Of a DNA stretch of 64,000 nt, positions 1-8,768 are shown piece by piece. This stretch comes from Ruminococcaceae bacterium FB2012 (GTDB taxonomy: Bacteria; Bacillota; Clostridia; Oscillospirales; Ruminococcaceae): contig FMXS01000004.1 of NCBI GenBank assembly GCA_900104495.1, positions 248,001-312,000 on the forward strand, given 5' to 3'. Under the pieces are notes generated by a model. It did not search any database, was not told the DNA's origin, and saw only the letters and a list, made by a program, of their open reading frames with translations. Both the position numbers and the translations under genes were made by a program. Positions within the stretch are counted from its first letter, which is position 1. Every line of letters starts with the position of its first letter.

Positions 1-590
1 GGAGTACGTTTCATCTGCTGCTGAGCAAGGTGCGGGAGCAGGTCGGTCACGCAGAAAACGGGGTCCTTTTCATCCTCACCGATGTTGACGTTCTCGCATT
101 CGCCGTTGCCTTTGACAATGACTCCGTGAAGCGCCAGCGGGATAGTCGCCCACTGATACTTCTTGATGCCGCCGTAGTAATGGGTCTTGAAAAGAGCAAA
201 TTCCAGTTCTTCATAGAGCGGGTTCTGCTTCAGATCAAGACGGGGAGAGTCAATGTGGGCGGCGGCCAGTCTTACGCCCTTGTCCAGGGAAAGTGAGCCC
301 ATAACGCCGAGAATGATCGCTTTTCCGCGGTTGACAAAATAGAACTTATCGCCCGCCTTGTATTTCTTGCCGCGTTCAAACTCTTCAAAGCCCGCTTCTT
401 TGGCGCGCTTTACAGCCTCAATAACAGCTTCGCGCTCAGTCTTTGCGGCGTCAAGGTACTTCTTGTAGCCCTCACAGAATTTATTGCCGGCTTTGATCTC
501 CTTGTCGGAGACCGTAAGTCCTCCGTGCTTATGATCGGACAGCAGCTTTTCGGCAAGCTGTTCGCCATCTGTTTTTTTCTTGTCAGCCAT
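1..590 (-). CDS. M18-family zinc aminopeptidase, N-terminal part (cut by window edge)
   Basis: Only the first 196 codons are present; the gene continues beyond base 1. The start ATG at 590-588 overlaps the upstream transglycosylase stop by 8 bp (ATGGCTGA), so the two are translationally coupled. The visible protein carries AAHIDSPRLDLKQ (about residues 110-122), the block that holds the first metal-binding His of M18 aspartyl aminopeptidases, followed by HYYGGIKKYQW. M18 enzymes are cytoplasmic dodecameric metallopeptidases that remove N-terminal residues from peptides. It is the last visible gene of the operon that starts near 4239. Substrate preference cannot be judged because the catalytic second half is missing. 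Confidence 0.85.
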   Translation of the reverse strand, partial: MADKKKTDGEQLAEKLLSDHKHGGLTVSDKEIKAGNKFCEGYKKYLDAAKTEREAVIEAVKRAKEAGFEEFERGKKYKAGDKFYFVNRGKAIILGVMGSLSLDKGVRLAAAHIDSPRLDLKQNPLYEELEFALFKTHYYGGIKKYQWATIPLALHGVIVKGNGECENVNIGEDEKDPVFCVTDLLPHLAQQQMKRT

Positions 591-1248
591 TTTTAAAATC
601 CTCCTCTAATTTTTCTTTGTATTTATTATACGCATTCATTACCTTATATATGTAATTGGCGGTAACATCCGAGGGAACATCCTCAAGTCGGAAATTATCG
701 GGATCCACTGTGCCGTCGTTTATCCATGTATCGACAGCATTCATTCCGCCGTGATAGGCCGCCGCCGTAAGTTCGTAGGAATGGTCGAATTTTTCATACA
801 GGAATTTCAGCATAAAGGTACCGTACTGGATATTCAGTTCCGGGTCATACATTTCGTCGAAGGTGTGGGGACGTTCGTCGCCCATACGGAACTTGACCCA
901 ATCGTACGCTTCTTCCATAAGCTGCATCAGTCCGCGGGCGCCTACGTTTGAGGTAGCATCGGGATTGAAATGGCTCTCGGTGTTGATGATCGCAAAAATG
1001 AACCTCGGGTCCATTTCGTACTCCTTGGAGTATTTCAGCACATATTCCTCGTAGTCGGTGGTCATGAACACATTGGGGCCGTAATCTTGTATCTTCTCCG
1101 AGATCTTGTCCCGGAAAATAAATGCAAGTACAACGATGATCGCAAGTATAAGCGAAACGATTATTATGACAGCCGAATTGCCGGATGATTTTTTCTTTTT
1201 CCTGCTTCTTGATTTTCCTTTTGTCTTCTTTTTAGTGTTTGCAGCCAT
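583..1248 (-). CDS. membrane-anchored SLT-type lytic transglycosylase
   Basis: A 221-residue protein. A strongly basic N-terminus (Lys/Arg-rich, residues 6-20) is followed by one hydrophobic segment (about 25-45) and an extracytoplasmic SLT domain (about 65-190). The motif NTESHFNP gives the presumed catalytic Glu91; GARGLMQLM and AAAYHGGMNAV are further SLT hallmarks. Such enzymes cleave the MurNAc-GlcNAc bond of peptidoglycan with 1,6-anhydro product formation. It overlaps coaE upstream by 17 bp and the M18 peptidase downstream by 8 bp. The single anchor and short size resemble YjbJ-like clostridial enzymes rather than large soluble Slt70. Confidence 0.9.
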   Translation of the reverse strand: MAANTKKKTKGKSRSRKKKKSSGNSAVIIIVSLILAIIVVLAFIFRDKISEKIQDYGPNVFMTTDYEEYVLKYSKEYEMDPRFIFAIINTESHFNPDATSNVGARGLMQLMEEAYDWVKFRMGDERPHTFDEMYDPELNIQYGTFMLKFLYEKFDHSYELTAAAYHGGMNAVDTWINDGTVDPDNFRLEDVPSDVTANYIYKVMNAYNKYKEKLEEDFKNG

Positions 1249-1855
1249 ATAGCATTTCCTTTAACCTTGACGACAGAAAATCCGCAGCCCTGCAAAGGCT
1301 GTCGGTCCCGCCGCCGTTTTCTATAATAATATCGGAGTTGGTAATAAAAAAGCTCTCGCTCTTTTGTGCTTTGATCCTTGTCATTGCCTGTTCGGCAGTC
1401 AGCCCGTCGCGCTTCATGATACGATCGCGCCGTACTTCCTCCCTTGCAACGCAGGAAACAACAGTATTACACAGCTTGTAAGCCCCGGATTCAAACAGCG
1501 TCGGAGCATCGAGGACTATTACACGGAAACCGTTGTCAACGGCGCTGTTTATAAGCGTTTTTATCTCGGAAAGGATGAACGGGAATATCAGCCTGTCAAG
1601 CAGCGACAGCTTTTCCTGGTCGCTGAATACTATTGCCCCCAGCGCTTTTCTGTCAAGATGAAGGGCCTCGTCAAAGCAGGAAGGGAAGTGTTCGCGCAGT
1701 TTTTTACAGCACTCGCTGCCGTCCCGGGTGACGTTTCGGCTCACTTTATCGCAGTCGATAACGAAAAATCCGTTGTCCGACAGAAACACGCTGAGACTGC
1801 TTTTTCCGCTGCCTGTCTGGCCAGTAAGCCCGACGGTCATATAATTGTTTTTCAA
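1232..1855 (-). CDS. coaE: dephospho-CoA kinase
   Basis: A 207-residue P-loop kinase with GQTGSGKSSL (residues 12-21) at the N-terminus and VIVLDAPTLFESG in the middle, the pattern of CoaE, which phosphorylates the 3'-OH of dephospho-CoA in the last step of CoA synthesis. The start chosen is TTG at 1855-1853: it overlaps the ywlC stop as TTGA and has AGGTGAT at good spacing. An ATG at 1840 would also keep the P-loop but has no ribosome-binding site. Cytoplasmic; co-transcribed with ywlC and the transglycosylase. Confidence 0.93.
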   Translation of the reverse strand: MKNNYMTVGLTGQTGSGKSSLSVFLSDNGFFVIDCDKVSRNVTRDGSECCKKLREHFPSCFDEALHLDRKALGAIVFSDQEKLSLLDRLIFPFILSEIKTLINSAVDNGFRVIVLDAPTLFESGAYKLCNTVVSCVAREEVRRDRIMKRDGLTAEQAMTRIKAQKSESFFITNSDIIIENGGGTDSLCRAADFLSSRLKEMLYGCKH

Positions 1856-2871
1856 AGCTTTATCACCTGGAACCCGGCTGCTCTCAGCAGCCTGTTATAT
1901 ACCGCAAGCCCTACTCCGGTCTTTTTGGGGCATCTTGCGAAGACTTTTTTGATATTCAGTTCGTCAAGCTGTCTGAGCACATCAAAGAGCTTTTGCGCCT
2001 GCTGTTTGCTGTCACAGCCGTATACTATCGCTTTGAGTCCCATACCTTCCGCGTCGGACTCGTTGAAAACCATAAGTACGGTTTCTTTATCGGCGTTCTC
2101 AGCACAGTATTTCCGGTAGTCTTCAAGACTGCCGTCAATGATAGTTACATCGGCCTTCGGCGCGTAATGCTTGTATTTCATCCCCGGAGAAGCCACAACT
2201 GCATCCGCTGCGACTGCTTCGGTGACGCCCTTGTCTACGGTCACATTTTCGCACACCGTTTTCAGATCCTCAACCGAGATAAACCCCGGGCGCAGCAGGC
2301 GGATGTTGTCACCTTCAAAGGCGATGACCGTGGATTCAACTCCAACCGCGCAGCCGCCGTCGTCAAGAATGCAGGGGATACGGCCGTTCATATCGTTATA
2401 CACATGGATAGCCTTGGTGGGCGAAGGGCTCCCAGAAAGATTTGCCGAAGGGGCCGCCAGCGGTACGCCAGAGGCATCGATCAACGCCCTTGCGGTCTTG
2501 TTCGAGGGCATACGTATGCCGACAGTGTCAAGCCCGGCGCTTGTCGTATAGGGAATGATCCCACGTTTGGGGAGGATCATAGTCAGCGGACCCGGCCAGA
2601 ATTCCCCGGCACATTTTTTTGCAAGTTCGGGTATCTCTGTTACCAGGCCTTCAAGCATTTCCATGCGGGAAATGTGAACGATAAGCGGATTGTCCTGGGG
2701 CCTGCCTTTGGCAATGAATATCTTCTTTACGGCTTCGGGATCGAGTGCATTTGCGGCAAGCCCGTAAACAGTTTCCGTGGGCATCCCGACGACTTCACCC
2801 TGTCTGATAAGCTCTCCGGCATATTCGACGGACTTCTTGCTGCTGTCAAGCAGCTTTGTATCGTAATTCAT
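1852..2871 (-). CDS. ywlC: L-threonylcarbamoyladenylate synthase (Sua5/YwlC type)
   Basis: A 339-residue protein with an N-terminal YrdC domain (about 15-200; GEVVGMPTETVYGLAANA, KGRPQDNPLIVHI, the KxR/SxN ATP and bicarbonate site) and a C-terminal Sua5 domain (about 215-339). It makes threonylcarbamoyl-AMP from Thr, bicarbonate and ATP for t6A37 of ANN-decoding tRNAs. The open frame extends upstream to 2943. The ATG at 2871 is the better start because AGGAAGAGG lies just before it and it begins one base after the prfA stop. The position directly behind prfA matches the Bacillus prfA-ywlC neighbourhood. Confidence 0.92.
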   Translation of the reverse strand: MNYDTKLLDSSKKSVEYAGELIRQGEVVGMPTETVYGLAANALDPEAVKKIFIAKGRPQDNPLIVHISRMEMLEGLVTEIPELAKKCAGEFWPGPLTMILPKRGIIPYTTSAGLDTVGIRMPSNKTARALIDASGVPLAAPSANLSGSPSPTKAIHVYNDMNGRIPCILDDGGCAVGVESTVIAFEGDNIRLLRPGFISVEDLKTVCENVTVDKGVTEAVAADAVVASPGMKYKHYAPKADVTIIDGSLEDYRKYCAENADKETVLMVFNESDAEGMGLKAIVYGCDSKQQAQKLFDVLRQLDELNIKKVFARCPKKTGVGLAVYNRLLRAAGFQVIKL

Positions 2872-2872
2872 T

Positions 2873-3949
2873 TTAAGCCTCTTCCTGCGATGCGAGCTTT
2901 TCCGCTTGATCGGCGGTAGCAAGAGCATCAATGATCTCGTCAAGGTCGCCGTTCAGTATGCTGTCCAGCTTGTAAAGCGTCAGCCCGATCCTGTGGTCTG
3001 AGACACGGCTTTCGGGAAAATTATATGTCCTGATGCGTTCGGAGCGGTCTCCGGTGCCGACCTGCAAACGCCGCTGGGATGCGATCTTGTCATCGTGGGC
3101 GGCCTGTTCACGTTCCAGCAGTCTTGAACGAAGCACCTTCATAGCCTTATCCTTGTTTTTGTACTGCGAACGTTCGTCCTGGCATTCCACCACCATTCCT
3201 GTGGGCAGATGCGTGATCCTTATGGCTGACGATGTCTTGTTTATGTGCTGTCCGCCGGCGCCGGATGAACGGAAAACGTCTATTTTCAGATCTTTTTCGT
3301 TGATCTCAAGCTCAACGTCCTCTGCTTCGGGAAGAACGGCGACAGTCACTGTTGAGGTGTGGATGCGTCCCTGGGATTCCGTTTCCGGGACACGCTGGAC
3401 TCTGTGTACTCCGCTTTCATATTTGAGCCGTGAGAAAGCTCCCGCACCTTCGATCATAAAACTGATCTCCTTGCAGCCGCCCAACTCCGTGGCATTGACA
3501 TTGAGCGTTTCCGTACTCCAGCCCTTGGCAGCGGCATAAAGCGAGTACATACGGTAAAGCGAGCCTGCAAACAGAGCCGCTTCTTCTCCGCCGGCGCCCC
3601 CTCTGATCTCCATAATAACATTCTTTTCGTCGTTTGGGTCCTTGGGGAGCAGGAGCAGAGTAAGTTCCTCTGTCAAAGCCTCCATAGCCGATTTGGATTC
3701 ACTGTACTGCTGCTGGAGCATCTCTTTGAATTCCCTGTCGGTCTCGCCCGAAGCCAGCAGGGATGCAGCTTCGTCAAATTCAGCCTTGGCTTTTTTATAT
3801 TCTGCGTATTTTTCGATTATAGGGGAAAGGCTTGAAAACTCCTTCATCAGCGAGGCATACTGCTTTGGGTCGTTTACGACCTCCGGCTGCATCAGCCTTT
3901 CGTTTATCTCGTTGTATTTGTCTTCTAAGACTTTAACTTTTTCTATCAT
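2873..3949 (-). CDS. prfA: peptide chain release factor 1
   Basis: 358 residues, the normal RF1 length. The GGQ loop is SSGAGGQHINKTSSAIR (about residues 227-243), which places the catalytic methylated Gln in the peptidyl-transferase centre. The stop-codon recognition tripeptide lies in RVPETESQGRIHTS (PxT type, so RF1 recognising UAA/UAG rather than RF2). REGG-like MEIRGGAGGEEAALFAG is also family-typical. The start ATG at 3949 has CGGAGG upstream. It follows DUF951 by 39 bp. HemK/PrmC, often the next gene, is absent here. Confidence 0.96.
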   Translation of the reverse strand: MIEKVKVLEDKYNEINERLMQPEVVNDPKQYASLMKEFSSLSPIIEKYAEYKKAKAEFDEAASLLASGETDREFKEMLQQQYSESKSAMEALTEELTLLLLPKDPNDEKNVIMEIRGGAGGEEAALFAGSLYRMYSLYAAAKGWSTETLNVNATELGGCKEISFMIEGAGAFSRLKYESGVHRVQRVPETESQGRIHTSTVTVAVLPEAEDVELEINEKDLKIDVFRSSGAGGQHINKTSSAIRITHLPTGMVVECQDERSQYKNKDKAMKVLRSRLLEREQAAHDDKIASQRRLQVGTGDRSERIRTYNFPESRVSDHRIGLTLYKLDSILNGDLDEIIDALATADQAEKLASQEEA

Positions 3950-3988
3950 AGCTGACCTCCGTTATTTTTTATGAAATAACCGGTCCTG

Positions 3989-4177
3989 CTATGATTCCGC
4001 CTCTTTTATCACGCTTTTGATGTTTTTCTCCGCTTTGGAGCGCGGTATCATAAACTCCCGTCCGCAGCCGACGCATCTTAGCATGAAATCCATTCCCGAG
4101 CGAAGCACGAGCATTCTGTCCGCTCCGCAGGGATGCTTTTTCTTCATCATAAGTATATCGCCCTTGGATATATCCAC
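3989..4177 (-). CDS. DUF951 family small zinc-ribbon-like protein
   Basis: A 62-residue protein with the DUF951 pattern: GDILMMKKKHPCG, then MDFMLRCVGCGREFMIPR, giving three Cys in HPCG and CxxC. The role is unknown; the Cys arrangement suggests metal or nucleic-acid binding, which is inference. The start is GTG at 4177: AAAGGAG lies 7 bases upstream, whereas the GTG at 4186 would overlap that ribosome-binding site. It is the first gene after the promoter at 4211-4239 and leads the prfA-ywlC-coaE operon. Confidence 0.8.
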   Translation of the reverse strand: MDISKGDILMMKKKHPCGADRMLVLRSGMDFMLRCVGCGREFMIPRSKAEKNIKSVIKEAES

Positions 4178-4210
4178 CGTGCTCACTCCTTTGAAACAAC
4201 ACTATCCTAT

Positions 4211-4239
4211 ATTATATCACATATATCCAAAAAACGCAA
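4211..4239 (-). promoter_or_regulatory. sigma-A-type promoter of the DUF951-prfA operon
   Basis: Read on the minus strand: -35 TTGCGT (4239-4234), 17-bp spacer, -10 TATAAT (4216-4211), about 25 bp upstream of the AAAGGAG of DUF951. It is divergent from the trpS promoter. Confidence 0.75.
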
Positions 4240-4303
4240 GGGCTGTTTGTGAATATTAACAATTTTTCAGCACGAGATCATTGCATCACGCCTTTGCAAA
4301 CTC

Positions 4304-4332
4304 TTGACAAACACTGTGAATTAGGATATAAT
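4304..4332 (+). promoter_or_regulatory. sigma-A promoter of trpS
   Basis: TTGACA at 4304-4309, exact 17-bp spacer, TATAAT at 4327-4332. The -10 lies only about 43 bases before the trpS ATG, leaving no room for a T-box leader. Confidence 0.9.
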
Positions 4333-4374
4333 TGTAATGTTGATATCTAACTATCCTATAAAGGAGTTGCAATT

Positions 4375-5451
4375 ATGGAAAAGAAGATTATTCTTACCGG
4401 CGACCGTCCCACAGGTGCGCTGCATCTCGGACACTATGTCGGTTCGCTGAAAAAAAGAGTTCAGCTTCAGAATACCGGGGAGTACAAGCAGTTCGTTATG
4501 ATAGCCGACCTTCAGGCTCTTACCGATAACGCCGAGAATCCCGAGAAGATACGCAATAACATTCTTGAAGTTATGCTCGATTATCTTGCCGTGGGCCTTG
4601 AACCCGGAAAGACTACATTCTTTGTTCAGTCCCATATCCCGGCACTTTACGAGCTTCCTATGTATTACTCAAACCTTGTGACAATGTCCCGTCTTGAGCG
4701 CAACCCGACTATCAAGAACGAGATCAAAATGCGCAACTTTGAACGCAATCTGCCCGTGGGCTTTATGACATATCCTATCAGCCAGGCTGCGGATATCACC
4801 GCCTTCAAGGCCAAGTATGTTCCCGTCGGAGAGGATCAGCTCCCGATGCTGGAGCAGGCAAGAGAGATCGTTTCGGCTTTCAACCGCATCTATAAGTGCG
4901 ATATACTCGTTGAGCCCGAGGCTGTCCTCCCGGATAACGAGAGCTGCAACAGACTTGTCGGCACAGACGGAAACACCAAAATGAGCAAGTCCCTTGGCAA
5001 CTGCATCTATCTCAAGGATGATGAAAAGGCTATCAAGGAAAAGGTAATGTCAATGTTTACCGATCCGCTCCATATCAACGTTTCGGATCCGGGACATACC
5101 GAGAACAACCCTGTATTCATCTATCTTGACGCTTTCAGCACCGAAGAGGATTTCGCTAAGTATGCTCCCGAATACAAGAATCTTGCCGAGATGAAGGAGC
5201 ATTACGAGCGCGGCGGTCTGGGAGATATGAAATGCAAAAAGCTGCTGAACAGCATCATGCAGGAATTCTTAGCACCAATCAGAGAGCGCCGTCAGAAATA
5301 CGAAAAGGATAAGGGCTATCTGCTTGAAGTGCTGAAGAAGGGCACCGAAGAAGCTATCGAGGTCTCCAACAAGACTGTTTCCGAGATCAGAAATGCTATC
5401 GGCATCAATTATTTCACCGACGATACATTTATTGACAAGTTTGTAAAGTGA
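4375..5451 (+). CDS. trpS: tryptophanyl-tRNA synthetase
   Basis: A 358-residue class I synthetase. TGDRPTGALHLGHYVGSL (residues 8-25) holds the HIGH-like HLGH motif; NTKMSKSLGN is the KMSKS loop that closes over ATP. DRPTG near the N-terminus is characteristic of bacterial TrpRS. It charges tRNA-Trp. AAGGAG precedes the ATG. It is transcribed alone: own promoter upstream and a strong hairpin at 5471-5509 downstream. Confidence 0.96.
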   Translation: MEKKIILTGDRPTGALHLGHYVGSLKKRVQLQNTGEYKQFVMIADLQALTDNAENPEKIRNNILEVMLDYLAVGLEPGKTTFFVQSHIPALYELPMYYSNLVTMSRLERNPTIKNEIKMRNFERNLPVGFMTYPISQAADITAFKAKYVPVGEDQLPMLEQAREIVSAFNRIYKCDILVEPEAVLPDNESCNRLVGTDGNTKMSKSLGNCIYLKDDEKAIKEKVMSMFTDPLHINVSDPGHTENNPVFIYLDAFSTEEDFAKYAPEYKNLAEMKEHYERGGLGDMKCKKLLNSIMQEFLAPIRERRQKYEKDKGYLLEVLKKGTEEAIEVSNKTVSEIRNAIGINYFTDDTFIDKFVK

Positions 5452-5470
5452 TATTTTATCCGAAACAAAA

Positions 5471-5509
5471 CGGACCGAGGGGAAGTTTCTCTCGGTCCGT
5501 TTCGTTTAT
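5471..5509 (+). terminator. rho-independent terminator after trpS
   Basis: Perfect 9-bp stem CGGACCGAG (5471-5479) / CTCGGTCCG (5491-5499), extended by A/T pairs and followed by a T-rich tract. The flanking A-run means it can also serve the convergent solute-binding gene on the minus strand. Confidence 0.9.
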
Positions 5510-5542
5510 TTTATATAGTATCAGATGCAAGAATAATGCGGA

Positions 5543-7018
5543 TCAATGCGATTTCTCGTATTCCTTGATGTTCTTGTTGAGAGTTTCGATCTCTGAATCG
5601 ACAGTCTTGGAATACTTCTCGCGCACCTGGCTCCAGGTCGGCTGATTGCCGTCCTCGTCCTGCGTGGAGGCGCCGGCATAGAGATAGTCAACAAGGCACT
5701 GGTTTCCGTCAAAGGAGTTTCTGTCGCCCATTACATAGGATACGCCGAAAGCATAGTCGAAAGCCATAAGGTATTCGTCGCTGATAGCGTCTTCTCTCGC
5801 CTGGAGCATTTCGTCTGTCCAGGTAGGATTGTTTTCCTTGAATTTGGCCCTGTTGGTCTCCTCGTACTGAGGATCGCTCTTTGCGATCTTGCAGCATTCA
5901 AACCAGGTCTTGACAGCCTGAGCCTTTTCAGAGCCTCTGATCCACATGAACGCAGTCATATCAGATGTGGTGATCTTCTGCGGATTGTCAGTGTACTGCG
6001 GCATGGGAACAAGGCCCCATTCATCGCCTTCCTTCGGTCCTCCGGAACCGGTATAGGCCCATTCGCCCATAGCGTAGAAAAGTATCTCTTGATTGAAGCA
6101 GTCAGCGGCATTGCCTATCCAGTCGTTAAGAACAAGATTCTCCTTCATAAGGTCATAGAGGAAGGCTTGCGCCTTTTCAATATCCGGATCCATCAGATTG
6201 CTCTCGAAGGTGTTTTCTGCGGAGTTGTATTTTACCAAAGTTTTGCCTGTCTGCTGAACGATATGCGGACGGAAGAATCCGTTGACACCGTAACGCTGAG
6301 TATCGGCGGGAGCGTTGGAAACGAATCCTGTCATTATCTTCTGCCAGTTCGCCCAGTTCCACTCGCCGTTTTTGTATAACTCATATGGGTCATCAAGGTT
6401 GTTGGCTTCAATAGCTGCCTTGTCATAAAGCATCATCGAAGAAGCAATGTATCCGAGGGGAGCAACATAATGCTCACCGGCAAGCATAAACTGGTCGGCA
6501 GTTTCCTTGGAAGACTTCCAGAGATCGGTATTGAAATCAACAATGCTGTCAATGGGCTGATACATACCCTTAACTACTCCTGACGGGAAGGCCAGCCATT
6601 CGTACTTGAAAATGTCGGGAATGTTGGACTGAGAAGCTACGGAAGCGGCGAGCTTATCAAATCTGTCGGCGTTGGAGGTACGGTCGAACTTGATCTTTCC
6701 GCCCTTCTGCTCAAACAGGGTGACCTCTGTGCTTTTTTCGGGATTGGCTCTTGTGGGATTGATGTCGTTCTCGCCGAGGTAGGTTATCTCGCTTTCCTCA
6801 CCGCCGGACAGGTTTTCTACCTGGCTGGTCTCCTCGACTTCTACATTAGAGGTGACTTCAAAGCTCTCCTCGGGCTGGGAAGAGGTGTCTTCGGTGCCTG
6901 CTGCGGATGATTCAGCGGCTGTTGAAGTGCCCCCTTCGGACGAATCGCTGCCGCAGGATGAAATGCCAACAGCCATTGTGACCGCGAGGATAGATGCCAG
7001 CAAACGTTTGTATCTCAT
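5543..7018 (-). CDS. extracellular solute-binding lipoprotein (ABC-type, family 1-like)
   Basis: 491 residues. The signal peptide ends in a lipobox VGISSC, so Cys22 should be lipidated and the protein held on the outer face of the membrane. A Ser/Glu/Thr-rich linker (about 23-75) precedes the ligand-binding domain; DIFKYEWLAFPSGVVKG, APLGYIASSMMLYDKAAIE and MGEWAYTGSGG are typical of sugar-type binding proteins. No permease or ATPase gene is adjacent, so the partner transporter must lie elsewhere. GGGAGG precedes the ATG. The ligand is not inferable. Confidence 0.85.
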   Translation of the reverse strand: MRYKRLLASILAVTMAVGISSCGSDSSEGGTSTAAESSAAGTEDTSSQPEESFEVTSNVEVEETSQVENLSGGEESEITYLGENDINPTRANPEKSTEVTLFEQKGGKIKFDRTSNADRFDKLAASVASQSNIPDIFKYEWLAFPSGVVKGMYQPIDSIVDFNTDLWKSSKETADQFMLAGEHYVAPLGYIASSMMLYDKAAIEANNLDDPYELYKNGEWNWANWQKIMTGFVSNAPADTQRYGVNGFFRPHIVQQTGKTLVKYNSAENTFESNLMDPDIEKAQAFLYDLMKENLVLNDWIGNAADCFNQEILFYAMGEWAYTGSGGPKEGDEWGLVPMPQYTDNPQKITTSDMTAFMWIRGSEKAQAVKTWFECCKIAKSDPQYEETNRAKFKENNPTWTDEMLQAREDAISDEYLMAFDYAFGVSYVMGDRNSFDGNQCLVDYLYAGASTQDEDGNQPTWSQVREKYSKTVDSEIETLNKNIKEYEKSH

Positions 7019-7053
7019 GATAATGACCTCCCAATATAAATTTTTTCATATAT

Positions 7054-7082
7054 ATTATACCAAAATGTGCATATAAAGTCAA
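7054..7082 (-). promoter_or_regulatory. sigma-A promoter of the solute-binding gene
   Basis: Minus strand: -35 TTGACT (7082-7077), 17-bp spacer, -10 TATAAT (7059-7054), about 35 bp before the ATG. Confidence 0.85.
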
Positions 7083-7292
7083 TTCGTAGTTTCAACAATT
7101 ACTTTCAGATATTTTATAAGATTTACACAAAGATATTCTCTTCAAGTCCACGAACCGCGCTGATACTGATTTATGTCAGTTTAGTATTTCAGCATTGTAT
7201 TATATTTTCTGATTTAATATATTTATATTAATTGGCAAAACAACACCTTTTTGCTTTTGTAAAAATTTTTAATGCTATTTTTCAAAAAACTA
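7083..7292. other. intergenic region between divergent promoters
   Basis: The gap 7019-7351 holds the two divergent promoters at its ends. The AT-rich middle contains only poly-T/poly-A tracts and no open frame, RNA fold or repeat that I can support. Confidence 0.6.
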
Positions 7293-7321
7293 TTGCATTA
7301 TGTACGTTAATAGTGTATAAT
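7293..7321 (+). promoter_or_regulatory. sigma-A promoter of the AI-2E-family gene
   Basis: TTGCAT (7293-7298), 17-bp spacer, TATAAT (7316-7321), 30 bp before the ATG. Confidence 0.8.
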
Positions 7322-7351
7322 ATTTATATAATATAACTGTGAGATGATCTG

Positions 7352-8713
7352 ATGAAGCTTTATACCAACAAAAAATATACTACTATAGCCGTTTATGCGA
7401 TTATTGTTATCGCTGTTAACGTTGTTATTGTTACTGCAATATTCAAATTCGATTCGATCCTCGGTATCCTCGGCAAGATACTTGATGTTCTGATGCCGAT
7501 AATCTGGGGCCTCGGACTTGCATTTGTGATCAATCCGCTGATGGTTTCAACGGAAAGGATCTATCAGAGGGTCTTTAAGAATTCCAAACGGCCAAAGCTG
7601 ATGCGAGGGGTCTCTGTCGCTATCGCCGCACTGTTATTCCTCGGACTGATAGTGGGTGTTATTGCGATAGTTGTCCCCGAGTTCGTAAACAATTTCAATA
7701 GCATTGTTGATAATATTTCAAATCTCGTCAATAATGCGGAATCATGGATGAACAAGGCCTTCAAGAATTATCCTCAGATCAGGAAGTTCCTGAACGATCA
7801 GATCAACAATTTCAGTTCCGATCTTACAAAGATGCAGCCGATGCTCCAGAACATCCTTGACAGTGCAGCCGGTTTCGTAGGCGTTCTGTATAACTTTGTT
7901 CTTGGATTCATCGTTTCGATCTATCTGCTGCTTGGCAAAGAAAAACATATCGCGCAGACCAAGAAGGTCCTTTTTGCGAAGCTTCGCAAGAGCACCGTTG
8001 ACAAGATCCTTCATTTCGGAAACGATGCGAACCTCGTTTTTTCGGGATTTATCATCGGCAAGGTCATTGACTCGATCATCATCGGCATAATCTGTTTCAT
8101 CGGCCTTACGATAATCGGTATGCCCTACAACGTTATGATCTCGGTCATCGTAGGCGTTACGAATATCATCCCCTTCTTCGGACCGCTGATCGGTGCTGTT
8201 CCTTCGGCACTGCTGATCTTCCTGTCAGATGAACCTCATATGGTGATCTGGCTGCTGCTGTTTATCTTCCTGCTCCAGCAGTTTGACGGCAATATTCTCG
8301 GACCGAAGATCCTCGGCGGCTCCACCGGCCTGCCCGCTATTTGGGTAATGATCGCTCTGTTCATAGGCGGAGGACTGTTCGGATTCATTGGAATGCTTCT
8401 CGGCGTTCCGACTTTCGCGCTTATCTACAAGCTCACCCGCGAGCACGTCAACGACAGGCTGAAACGAAAGAAGATGCCCGTCGATACGCAGTATTATATC
8501 GACAATGCCGGAAAGCTCACCGAGCCGCGTATGAGGCGTACACCCTTAACTCCCGAAGAGCTTGAGAGCATCATGATACCTTCCTGCGACGAAGTCAACG
8601 AAGCAATTGATGCAGAAAATGAAGCTGACAGTTTGAATGAAGCGGATGAAACGGAAGAAACAGAAGATCCTGTTGAAGCGGATGTTCCGGATGATGCATC
8701 AGAAAACGAATAA
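7352..8713 (+). CDS. AI-2E family transporter (PerM/UPF0118 type membrane protein)
   Basis: 453 residues with about eight hydrophobic segments: 13-33, 40-62, 78-100, a long soluble stretch, then clusters around 165-195 and 225-355. The segment VGVTNIIPFFGPLIGAVPSA followed by LGPKILGGSTGLPAIWVMIAL is diagnostic of the AI-2E/PerM family. Family roles vary (autoinducer-2 export, Na+/H+ exchange), so substrate is open. The C-terminal 60 residues are unusually acidic (Glu/Asp/Ala-rich) and probably cytoplasmic and disordered. Monocistronic, with a terminator at 8725-8765. Confidence 0.88.
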   Translation: MKLYTNKKYTTIAVYAIIVIAVNVVIVTAIFKFDSILGILGKILDVLMPIIWGLGLAFVINPLMVSTERIYQRVFKNSKRPKLMRGVSVAIAALLFLGLIVGVIAIVVPEFVNNFNSIVDNISNLVNNAESWMNKAFKNYPQIRKFLNDQINNFSSDLTKMQPMLQNILDSAAGFVGVLYNFVLGFIVSIYLLLGKEKHIAQTKKVLFAKLRKSTVDKILHFGNDANLVFSGFIIGKVIDSIIIGIICFIGLTIIGMPYNVMISVIVGVTNIIPFFGPLIGAVPSALLIFLSDEPHMVIWLLLFIFLLQQFDGNILGPKILGGSTGLPAIWVMIALFIGGGLFGFIGMLLGVPTFALIYKLTREHVNDRLKRKKMPVDTQYYIDNAGKLTEPRMRRTPLTPEELESIMIPSCDEVNEAIDAENEADSLNEADETEETEDPVEADVPDDASENE

Positions 8714-8724
8714 ACAAAAGAAAG

Positions 8725-8765
8725 CCCGGCTTTGTTCCCGTTGGAACAGAGCCGGGTTTAATGTT
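8725..8765 (+). terminator. terminator after the AI-2E-family gene
   Basis: Stem CCCGGCTTTGTTCC (8725-8738) / GGAACAGAGCCGGG (8743-8756) with a CGTT loop, then TTTA. It lies between convergent genes. Confidence 0.9.
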
Positions 8766-8768
8766 GTC

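Noticed and set aside
30..296. Plus-strand open frame at the left edge
   Set aside because: It is antisense to the M18 aminopeptidase, whose protein motifs are clear; no ribosome-binding site.
4187..4374. Possible T-box leader before trpS
   Set aside because: The sigma-A -10 ends at 4332 and the ATG is at 4375; about 35 transcribed leader bases cannot hold a T-box.
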